Source of the DNA: Trichobilharzia regenti
Lineage: Eukaryota > Platyhelminthes > Trematoda > Strigeidida > Schistosomatidae
Assembly: GCA_944472135.2 (NCBI GenBank)
Contig: OX235270.1
Span: forward strand, 118,001,842-118,065,841
Length of the DNA: 64,000 nucleotides
Reading direction: 5' to 3'
How positions within the stretch are numbered: the first letter of the stretch is position 1; each line of letters begins with the position of its first letter. The position numbers were made by a program, and so were the translations under genes. Under the pieces are notes generated by a model. The model had not been told where the DNA came from, searched no databases, and worked only from the letters and a program-made list of their open reading frames with translations. Below are positions 55,761-64,000 of this stretch, piece by piece.

Positions 55761-56555
55761 TGACCTTCAGTTTCAAGAGACAGTGAGATAACTCTTGATA
55801 AAAGTCTACGGAAAATAAATAAATGAAAAATAAAATCATAAATTTCTTACAAAAATCCAATAACACTATAACACTAACAACTTTTCAATCGTGTAATTTT
55901 AATGTACTTAAATTTCTGTCCAGTTCAGGAATTTATAAGTGAAAACACACACACGGGAAAATTGGTATATGAACACTAATAAATACGTGACAAACTCTAA
56001 CCATATTGCCCTTATAGTAAAAAAAAATAACAAGTATGCCACCTGGGTGTTATCCTTTTCTCTTAAGAAGGTAGTAATCTTCTAAGTTCTTTTCAGTAAT
56101 TCAAAGTGAAGTGTAGAAGCAGTTTAAAATGTGAAAAAAAATTCTGCTTATGTTTAGGATGGATAGTGTTTTGTTTTCAACTCACAACAGGGTTTAAATA
56201 TCACTCAGCAATTGAAGATGTTCTTTGGTGGGCAGATTTTGTGTGTTTTGAAACAGTTTATTATATTTTTTTTCAAGTTATCTACGTAGTATATATGTGC
56301 ATATTTTATTTGGAGATTTCTGTAATCTTCTTTTAAAAAAAAGAGTAGCTAAACTGTTACTACCGACAAAATGAATGAATCCCCCCCCCACCCCGCCACC
56401 CAAGGATATTAACTTTTATCAGTAGATTTCGTCAGTGCAGGAAAATGTCATCTAGTGTCATGGTGGGTAGTGTAAGACAACTGACTGTGTGATTCAGATT
56501 TAGAGTCTTGTAAATATTTTGACTAATGTCATTGCAGCTTTTCCCACAAAAGGAT
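55761..56555. other. No gene recognised
   Basis: AT-rich. A C run at about 56381-56390 and Phe-rich frames without motifs. Confidence 0.5.
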
Positions 56556-56559
56556 ATTA

Positions 56560-56700
56560 CTTAGAGAATAAGTGAAAACCAGGGAACACTCATCAGTGTT
56601 TTCGGGTTACTTTGAAACTTTCCAGCACTCATCATTGACCAACTCAATGCAGATGGTGCCTTCAGGTTGCAAGCCCTGCCGGCTGAACATTTAGCAACTT
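56560..56700 (-). mobile_element. Second hammerhead SINE family, worn minus half of pair
   Basis: Plus view: GTGAAAACCAGGGAACACTC, TGTTTTCGGGTTACTTTGAAAC, and a worn head. Pairs with 56870-57050 across about 170 bp. Confidence 0.5.
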
Positions 56701-56869
56701 ACCTGATATCCAGTGGTGCATGAGTTTTAATTTCAGTGAATTCGTGATATAGCACTATGACCAACTAATGCTACTGGTTAGCGTACAGTTCACACCTGGC
56801 ATGGTAGCGCTCTATATTGTGAATTGAGATATGTTAAATTTAACCTGGAATTAAATTCCAATTTGGATG

Positions 56870-57050
56870 GTGAATAGTCACTTGCTTGACCTCATAACCT
56901 GAAGTTCCTGAATTCGATTGCTGATGGGAGATGTAGGTGATAAAAGGCAGAAAAGTTTCGAACTAGAATGAAACGGCTGTCCAGTTTCCCTTGGATTTTA
57001 ATGATACTTTAAGTGATTTTCACTGTTGATGAAATCCAAACTTAGATTAC
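56870..57050 (+). mobile_element. Second hammerhead SINE family, plus half of pair
   Basis: Head: GATGGTGAATAGTCACTTGC, CATAACCTGAAG and TGAATTCGATTGC. Ribozyme: GAACTAGAATGAAACGGCTGTC then CAGTTTCCC, with GAAAC and stem III ACGG/CTGT-C kept and the first core half lost. Tail as in the family. Confidence 0.6.
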
Positions 57051-57134
57051 ACAATTATAACTTGAAGGAAATTTTCTGTCAAATCCTTAAAACAACAGAA
57101 AGCAGTCGATAGACGACACTAGCATCCTGATATT

Positions 57135-57355
57135 TTCAAGTATTGGTTTTGTAGGGATTTTGTCTGATTGGTTGGGGGATTTCACTATGAGCTGGCATCA
57201 ATTAGAGAACTGTTGGAGAACCTGCAGGAAGTAGTGGATAACCGGTGGGTGCGTACTTATGAAGGGTCCCAAACTAGGACGAACCAACTGTCCAGTACTC
57301 CCAGATTTCCCAGTGGTTCTCAAACTGATATCAGCCCGTAATGAAATCCTCCAAC
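57135..57355. mobile_element. Second hammerhead SINE family, compact inverted pair
   Basis: Minus part (57135-57230) is the tail only (AGCTGGCATCAATTAGAGAAC on plus). Plus part (57240-57355): GGTGGGTGCGTACTTATGAAG, GGTCCCAAACTAGGAC, GAACCAACTGTC, CAGTACTCCC, then the tail. Stem II GTCC/GGAC and stem I GTACT/AGTAC are perfect; CUGAUGA is TTATGAA. The head is missing. Confidence 0.7.
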
Positions 57356-57407
57356 CATCCTGATATTTTCTATAGTTTGGTTTGTAAGGATTAGTTATGT
57401 TTTACGG

Positions 57408-57557
57408 GTTGATCACGGATTGATATCAGTTAGAGAACCATTGAAAACCAGGGAGTACTGGACAGCTGCTGTTTCATCCTAGTTTGGGAATCATCGGCAG
57501 TACGCACCCACTGGGATTCGAACCCGGCACCTTCCGGTTACAAGGCAAGCTCGTATA
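57408..57557 (-). mobile_element. Second hammerhead SINE family, left arm of palindrome
   Basis: 150 bp that match 57599-57748 in reverse complement with only about three differences. On minus it carries the tRNA-like loop, the B box GGGTTCGAATCCC, the ribozyme (57455-57503) and the tail. Spacer to the right arm is 41 bp. Confidence 0.9.
57455..57503 (-). ncRNA. Hammerhead-like ribozyme, left arm
   Basis: Identical to the ribozyme at 57653-57701, read on the opposite strand, including the CCGAUGA core. Confidence 0.75.
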
Positions 57558-57598
57558 GAATTCACGAGCCATTGAATCGGGTCCCAGTGGCTGAATGG

Positions 57599-57748
57599 TA
57601 TACGAGCTTGCCTTGTAACCGGAAGGTCCTGGGTTCGAATCCCTGTGGGTGCGTACTGCCGATGATTCCCAAACTAGGATGAAACAGCAGCTGTCCAGTA
57701 CTCCCTGGTTTTCAATGGTTCTCTAACTGATATCAATCCGTGATCAAC
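57599..57748 (+). mobile_element. Second hammerhead SINE family, best copy (right arm)
   Basis: The head starts before the arm (GGGTCCCAGTGGCTGAATGG at 57579-57598, A-box-like). Within the arm are GCCTTGTAACCGG (an anticodon loop like tRNA-Thr UGU), CTGGGTTCGAATCCC (B box), the ribozyme (57653-57701) and a tail with GGTTCTCTAACTGATATC. The layout is the same as Sm-alpha (pol III head then hammerhead) but the sequence is distinct. The palindrome could form a very stable hairpin as DNA or RNA. Confidence 0.9.
57653..57701 (+). ncRNA. Hammerhead-like ribozyme of the second family
   Basis: Stem I GTACTG (57653-57658) pairs perfectly with CAGTAC (57696-57701). Core half one is CCGAUGA (57659-57665), one base from CUGAUGA. 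Stem II is short (TCC/GGA) with a U-U mismatch at the G10.1-C11.1 position. Core half two is GAAA (57681-57684). Stem III is ACAG/CTGT with loop CAG, and the cleavage triplet is GUC ending at 57695. Architecture is complete; the U4-to-C change probably lowers or abolishes cleavage in this copy. Confidence 0.78.
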
Positions 57749-57759
57749 TCGTAAAATCC

Positions 57760-58920
57760 TGATATTTATTTATTTTTATCGAAACATTACACATCTTACG
57801 TAACTGTCTCACTCTTTTAATTCCAGTGCAATGGGTTTAACAATCGATCCGTATTCTACCTATTTCCCCTTCTAAGTGTGATAATATTACATAGTGTCAA
57901 TAGTTAAGTGTAAGGCCTAGTATTAAGGCACACAGATCGTTTAGTGTAATTGTATCGTATAAATAACATCCTTGAATTTCTATAAAGAAAAGCATACTAT
58001 GATGCATGAAGAATATTTGTGAAATCCCTACAAGACTACTGAGACCTTTCAGAGCAGATATTCCGCATAAACCAAAATGGTCACTTCACTCAATAATTAT
58101 GCAGACTTAGACTAAAGAGTAAAAGAAGTTAAAATCAACATTATCTGTAGGAGGTGTGAAAAAACTGTGAGAAACGCCAAAGTGGCCTACGATAACGCCT
58201 CCATTATCTAAGTATAAAAGAATACAAACTACCAGTTGGAAGACACCATATAGACTCCTTGATATTAATGCAAATCGACAACCACAGACATCAATTCAAC
58301 TGAAAGTATAACAGAATCTTGAACAGAAGAAATACGAGGAATGCCCATAGAATCCCTAGAAGTCTTGTACTCAGTTCAGTCTGCAACTAATAGATATGTG
58401 GATACATATAGAATTTATCGATCAGTAATGTCTGTATCAGTAAAAGGATCAGTACAAGGAAAAGAAAGCGTCTGAAGCCAACCAACCATAATAAAGGATA
58501 TGAAGGAAGACGCCTGTTTTATTCATGGACACTTTCAAAAGCCCAGTTTACTGTGAGCTTGGGACTGAATATGCTATCTAAGTGAACAATAAGAGATTCT
58601 TAGTTCAAACATCCACCTCACAGAACACAAACCCAGAGAAAATGTGCCTTCTATTCTAGTTAACAAGGTGACGATAATAATAGTAGGCAGACAGACATCT
58701 ACTTCCATTTGGATCTTTTGCTTCCTCTAGGTGAAAGTAATAAAGTGAAACTGGGACAGAATCCGACTGCTATTGAATTTTAACTCCTGCCGATTTGTGA
58801 TTTGTCATGACTTCCTACTAAAACTTTGGGTAACTTCATCCTGTGACCAGTAAGGTCCAGAGATATTGGTCGGTGTTAGCAATACATATCGCAAAATCGG
58901 TGGAAGTTAGGACAGATGGG
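57760..58920. other. No gene recognised
   Basis: AT-rich to 58100, then short frames without motifs. No repeat assignment. Confidence 0.45.
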
Positions 58921-58924
58921 CAAG

Positions 58925-59095
58925 TCATTGAACTTTATCCTAGTGGCTGAATCTTCAGTGGATTCGCGTTGAAATTTGAAGGTCCTGAGGCTGATCCCCA
59001 ATGACGTCATGGGCATATACTGCTGAATAGTCCCAAATTAAGACAAAACATTTGTTCACAACTCCCTGATTTTCTAAATGAAGTCGCTTCAGACT
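58925..59095 (+). mobile_element. Second hammerhead SINE family, worn single copy
   Basis: Head: CCTAGTGGCTGAATCTTC, GAAGGTCCTGAGGCTGATCCCC. Ribozyme: ATACTGCTGAATAGTCCCAAAT, TAAGACAAAACATTTGTTC. CTGCTGAATAG replaces the first core half. Tail present. Confidence 0.6.
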
Positions 59096-60480
59096 TTAAA
59101 CCATAAAGTGTAAGTCTAGCTGAGGACAAACCTTGGTTTCTATTCTCTGCCAGGATTCCGAATACCTACAATCATAATAACCCGGACAAGTTGAAAATAT
59201 TACCACATTTTTCTTCCTTACTTTTACTTTTTTTTATTCATTCAACTTCTGTCAAATCTTTCAGTGAACATTAGCCAGACATTACATGTTTTTTTAAGTG
59301 AAGTGAACGAAAGATAGCAAAAAAATACGGATGTCTGTACGCTTGTGTGTGTGAGAGACTAAATGAAAATATAGAAGCAAGTATGGACACAAAGACGTCA
59401 AAACAACCAAACATTAACGTGTTGAGCATTAATTCTATATATATTTTTTCCTCAAAAAAAGAATATTAAGTAAAAAATAAAGTGAAAACCAGTATTGTTT
59501 TTGTCCGTCAGTATGCAATTTTTGTTCAACACTCACTCGTACACCTACAAAAGGTTATATTTTATATTTTGACAAAAGGTTATGCTGTCTGATTCATATT
59601 TCAATGAAAAAAAAAGGAGAAACAGTGAATTAGTAGGTGGAATGTTTTAAAGCACAACACTTATGGCTTAGAACATCATCCTAATAAAAGGACTAATGGA
59701 AATATACATGAAGCATACTGCTAAGTCACTCAACCAAGCAGGTTTGTAACTTTAATCACAGCGTATATGAGCTCCGAAACTAGGAATCCATAAAGACAGC
59801 GTAATAGCCTGACAGTGTATTCTGCAAGTGACTGAAATGACACATTTGAAACTAGTTACATCAAGTAGTATTGCTTGCCATCCTCGCATTTCATGCACAG
59901 GTCATCAGTCATCTACCCAGCTCAGAAAGCTGAATCAGTTCAAAGAACCAGAAATATGAACAAATATTGCCAGGTGTTAGGATAAACTGGTAGTGAACTA
60001 AGACCTGTACAAATAAGTGACAGCGATTCAAATTACAATAGCTGAGTTAGCTAGCCATCTGTTTAAGAAAGAAGTGTAGCATTTAGCGCAAACATTGATC
60101 ATTAGTTCAAGTTGTGATGTTTCTGAAAAAAGGCACGAAATAACGAGACACAGAGGAGATGATCCTCTTATAGATAAAAATGTGTGCAAATAAGAAAATA
60201 GCTGGATAAAAAACCCTTTCAAAGTATTCAGAATCTGTGTTATTGTTGGATAATTTCAACGAGTACTTTTCAGGATCTTGGATACTCCAACCAAGTAATC
60301 TACGCCTGACTGAGTGATTCAAAGCAAACGTCAGTCAGTTCGTAGACTGGTGTCGTGTTCTCGACTGATCAGCCTTCATTCAACATTGTGTCATTGAGCA
60401 ATTGGAAAATAGTTCTGATTTTTTAGATACACGATGAAATCCATGAGCAGAATCTAGAAGAGATTTAAACTAGTGAACTG
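59096..60480. other. No gene or repeat recognised
   Basis: AT-rich with short frames. Nothing supported. Confidence 0.5.
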
Positions 60481-60486
60481 CGACCG

Positions 60487-60720
60487 GTGCGTCGGTGGCA
60501 TAGCGGTTAGGACACTCGCCGACCAGGCATATGGTTCGGGGTTCGATCCTCGGCCGACGCACTCCTTCACCTCACTAAGCCAGAAATAATGCTGGTAAAG
60601 AGGGAAGGTTGGAAATGAGGCTAGCAACCCCATCCTGTAAAAATTAAACACTGCTACAGAAACTTCAATCCACTAGCTTGAGGCCATATGTTCCACTGGG
60701 AACGTGAAGGAAAAAAAAGG
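60487..60720 (+). mobile_element. tRNA-headed SINE, type B, complete copy
   Basis: Best type B copy. Head GCGTCGGTGGCATAGCGG and GGGGTTCGATCCTCGG, body CTGGTAAAGAGGGAAGG and GAGGCTAGCAACCCC, CTGCTACAGAAACTTC, tail TAGCTTGAGGCCATATGTTC, TGGGAACGTGAAGG and an A run. The middle follows the LINE 5' UTR (GGGTAAAGAGGGAGGG, GCTAGCAACTCC, CGCTACAGAAACTTC at 11996-12070) and the end follows the LINE 3' end. Confidence 0.92.
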
Positions 60721-60829
60721 ACAGCGACCACCATGGGTAAATCAGATTTGTCATAATTTATCGTCGCTGATTGGTGTAAGATCAAAATGCTTTGTTTCTG
60801 TTGACATGTCAGCTGCTTGCCTTGAAATG

Positions 60830-61145
60830 AACAGTGATGTTGCTGGGGTTGGTGACGGCTTACTATGGGATCTAAGATGTAAACTTCTCTCCAATAGGGA
60901 TTCGTCAGGTGGATTCCTGTACATCCGCAGTGAGGATAAAACCCGAAATCCTTCCTATAAACCGTCAATTGGTAAGTGTTGTGACTCAGTGAACTAGTGG
61001 AAAAAACTATGGGATTTGACAGGACTGATGTTTGGTTTGAGTTGCAATGAGAACATCACCACTGTGGAGCATATGCATCCAGTTAAAAGGTCTGACGTAA
61101 GATGAAACGCGTATCCTGAACTTCACTGCTAACCACTACCTGGTA
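60830..61145. repeat. Old Sm-alpha-type inverted pair
   Basis: Minus half (60840-60940): on minus the order is AATCCACCTGACGAATCCC and a worn stem III region. Plus half (61010-61140): a worn head, CATCCAGTTAAAAGGTC, AAGATGAAACGCGTATCCTG and CCACTGCTAACCACT-like end. Cores broken or partly kept (CUGACGA on the minus half). An open frame with a GTAAGT at its end overlaps this repeat and is rejected as an exon. Confidence 0.6.
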
Positions 61146-61825
61146 AATGACATCAGATTTATCGTGAACTGAATTGACCTGGTGGTATCTAACTCGGGAG
61201 TTTTTCTAACTGATAGATTGTAAGTCGGAAAGACTATTGTTATGCATAAAAAATAATCTGAATAGTCATTCTATTTAGATGACAATATATTTCACCAGGG
61301 AAACTAACAATGATAACAGAAAATTCCATTATTTATACACTTAATTTACAGGACTAATATAATACTCTTTTCTTATTGGTTAATGATGTATCAGCAAAAT
61401 ACGAATGGTCCAAACATCGACCTAGATTAAGGACAAATATTCGGCCTACATAAAAAATGCTAACCAATAACCTGTCGTCTATCCACTCTGCCATAAATTA
61501 TTGTCACAGGAAAAATCCATCTGAAGTAGGTTACTTATTGAAGTGATTAGCTCCGATATCCATATGAAAAATGTCAAAATGATAGCCACTTATAATTATG
61601 CTAATCAGTTTTTTTTAGTTGATATCCGAATTTGTGGTATTCTCAGATGATAATGATAGTGACGATGATGATGCAGATTTTTCAGATTAACATTACAAAT
61701 GTGATTATCAAATAAGGACAAATAATTTTGCATTGTGACTACGTATCAAAATTGGTGCTTAACGAGCTTAAATGTCAAGTTATAAAATTGTATTATCAAA
61801 ATATTTATCACGAAATCCATCCTTA
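61146..61825. other. No gene recognised
   Basis: AT-rich with an imperfect GATGATGATG-type stretch near 61640-61675. Confidence 0.5.
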
Positions 61826-61829
61826 AGGA

Positions 61830-62030
61830 GTATCGGCCGTGTCCGGAGGTCAGTCCTCCGCCGATGCACTCCTAAACCACCGAACTGATGGCAATCCCGG
61901 AAAAGAGGGGGGGCGTAAGGCAGATAACCCCACCCAGTATTAAACAATTTCATCACTGCTGAGATTCCAGTCCTGAAGCTTGAAGTCCTATGTTCCACTT
62001 GGAATGCAAGGAATCAAGGAGAAGAACAGG
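61830..62030 (+). mobile_element. Decayed type B tRNA SINE
   Basis: Lacks a legible A box. Retains GGCAATCCCGGAAAAGAGG, CCCCACCCAGTATTAAAC, CTGAAGCTTGAAGTCC, ATGTTCCACTTGGAATGC and an A-rich end in the same order as the complete copy at 60487. Confidence 0.7.
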
Positions 62031-64000
62031 TTTTTCAGAAAAATAAATATTCCTTAGTCTTATTTCTCTACTGAGCTAGTAAGAAAGGGACATCAATTAT
62101 CTAGCAGTTCTGTGACCAATAGTAAAGTTTGAGTAGAAATAGGAGTGCCAAAGCGTTACGTACTAAGCTACTGAACCACATGAACATGCATTACTTGAAA
62201 CTTTTGAATTGCCACTTAACCATGTCTCTTGTGATATTGTCGACAGAGTGATAATGTCTTCTTGCTTACACTAAGATGACTTGCGCAGACCATCCTGAAT
62301 TTGACTCATTCTAAATAAAATGGACCATTGAAGAGCTTTAGAGGAGTTATTTTTCTCAGTGCTTTGTACTTTATTCTCTTTTTAGCTGCCTTAATCTACT
62401 GATGGAATATGTCGCTCAGGAATTCCCTGGTCGATGTTGAAATCTATCGTCCCCAGGAATTCCATGCTGAAAAAGCCTCAAATTGGGAAATTTAAGTTGT
62501 GACAGATTTTTTTATCATTCGAATCATAAAATTTAGCAATAAAAATGAAATTTATGCCACTTATCATCAACTTATTACACAAGTATCAATCAATAAATAA
62601 ATCCTCATCATTATTTATATCTCCGCAATAGAGATATTATCACTACCATTCGGTAAACAGTTGGCATGAATTTCACATCTTGAATATTAATCACTCTTCT
62701 TGTTTAACAAAAGGCATCATATTCAAACAACAAAAGCTATCTTGTAGTAGAATGTCGTTTAACCTTATTTCGTCCTTTTCTCGGCATTATTGTCTTCTAA
62801 AATCGATATTTCTTTAAAGCTGATATTTTCTATTGCTGATACTTTTTCGGTGAATATTTTGACCTTAGTTATCTCTTAACCTAAATCTTTGAAAACATAA
62901 TAATAATAATAATAGCAATGATAATGTCGGTTAGCCAGATTAAGTTGATCAGTCTGAAATGATGCCTAAGACTAGGATAGACAGACTGACTAACTATTGA
63001 TTGGCTAATAGTTAATTTGATTTTTATTGATTTATTCATATACCCTGCTGAGATAGATAGACATTATTATTCATGAAAGTTAGTTTACAGACAATTCAAA
63101 TTTATTTGTCTGTGTAAATACTCTTAATCTACTATATTTAACCGAAGTGATAAAGACATTTGAGTTGTACTATTTTTGCTGAGCTGAGGTTAATTAGAAA
63201 GAGGGGAACAATGAAGGCAGAAAGACTCAGCTCATCAATGATCTACCCTGGTAAACTGAACTCAGGGAAAAAACCAGCTCAAAAGCACACGATACAAGAC
63301 TGGTTACTTGGCTGTAGAAATAATAGTAAAGAGTCAAATTTAGAAATTGATTGGTAGCTGAATGTTGACTGGCGTTTTTGAAGTCATTTCATGAAATGGT
63401 GTCCATGTACTACCACGGGGTAGATAAGATAAACTTTCAGGACTTCTTTTAGAATCAGTCAAATCTCTATAAATCCAACACTATATTTATTTGTGAAGTC
63501 AGAAATGTTGAGCAAAGAATAATGATAGTTTATGAAAATGTTAGAGAGAAGAGGAATTTACAGCGGCCAAAGGTATAGAATTTTTTCTGAACACGTAAGT
63601 TTGGCTTCCTCAAGTGGATTCCGACGACTCCAGTTACCTGTAAAAGACGAACTCGTTAGGCAAGTTTAGGATTAGTCGGAATACAGTAGGCAGATAACTT
63701 CACATGGTTTATTAACGTCAGTTTTATGTTCAGTATCTACAAGGCAAGCTTAAAATATAGCTAAGAATATATCTTATTCATCCCTTGTTTAGCCATTCAG
63801 GATGATGTTCAGAAACCCAGTGATGAACATGCCTAATTATACACCCAGGGTAATTGACTTAATCAAAGCATATTACTCTGGTTTTGTGCACCATACACTT
63901 TACTAAACTGAGTTTAAATTCCAGAAAAGATGAGAATACGGATCAACTGATAAATGCTTTCTACACCTGCTGCATTTTATTTTAATATTCTTGTTTTTAA
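62031..64000. other. No gene or repeat recognised
   Basis: AT-rich with (AAT)n at about 62900-62915. The frame at 63160-63357 (65 residues, basic) has no recognisable domain. Confidence 0.5.

Noticed and set aside
57579..57650. Possible functional tRNA-Thr gene
   Set aside because: The D and acceptor stems do not close and a hammerhead follows directly; it is a tRNA-derived SINE head.
60704..60997. 97-codon frame ending near a GTAAGT, looking like an exon with a splice donor
   Set aside because: It overlaps an old minus-strand Sm-alpha copy followed by its inverted partner; the apparent acceptor and donor are chance matches in repeat DNA.

Overview
The window looks like non-coding, transposon-saturated DNA of a blood fluke (family Schistosomatidae, most likely Schistosoma). 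The main reason is several copies of a Sm-alpha-type element: a tRNA-like pol III head followed by a type I hammerhead ribozyme, arranged in units of about 336 bp. It is accompanied by RTE-clade LINEs resembling the SR2/Perere-3 group, Penelope-like elements (PLEs) with GIY-YIG endonuclease remnants, and tRNA-headed SINEs. The species cannot be fixed from this sequence. I found no convincing host protein gene, tRNA or rRNA gene; most open frames are chance frames or TE shadows.

Layout. 1-11 kb: AT-rich DNA with old hammerhead-SINE copies, including a Sm-alpha copy split by a SINE with target-site duplications. 11.3-15.2 kb: a PLE endonuclease remnant, then one full-length 3.27-kb RTE LINE (11934-15205) between 9-bp target duplications. 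Its endonuclease is intact but its reverse-transcriptase frame is broken. 16-23 kb: tRNA SINEs, an inverted Sm-alpha pair, a PLE endonuclease between inverted repeats, and LINE 3' ends. 24-33 kb: a 90-bp (TA)n tract, LINE fragments, a locally inverted LINE 3' end, the first intact-core hammerhead, and a LINE tail split by a SINE. 34-36 kb: an old PLE split by the second intact-core Sm-alpha. 38.7-42.5 kb: a large inverted duplication of a PLE endonuclease segment, with a later insertion in one arm only. 43-48 kb: decayed LINEs and one LINE with an inverted 5' end. 51-59 kb: a PLE with RT and endonuclease remnants, and a cluster of a second hammerhead-bearing tRNA-headed family, mostly as inverted pairs. 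60-64 kb: a complete tRNA SINE, old inverted Sm-alpha remnants, then featureless DNA.

How the parts relate. The elements form a parasite chain. LINEs and PLEs supply reverse transcriptase. Two SINE types share one tRNA-like head but carry different tails: type B ends like the RTE LINE and also contains sequence like that LINE's 5' UTR, while type A ends like the unrelated element inserted at 41667-42278. Two hammerhead-bearing families add self-cleaving RNA. Head-to-head or tail-to-tail inverted pairs recur in both hammerhead families, and local inversions also affect the LINEs and PLEs. The most unusual items are the second hammerhead family with its 150-bp-arm palindrome at 57408-57748, the recurrent inverted pairing, and the two-tailed SINE system.
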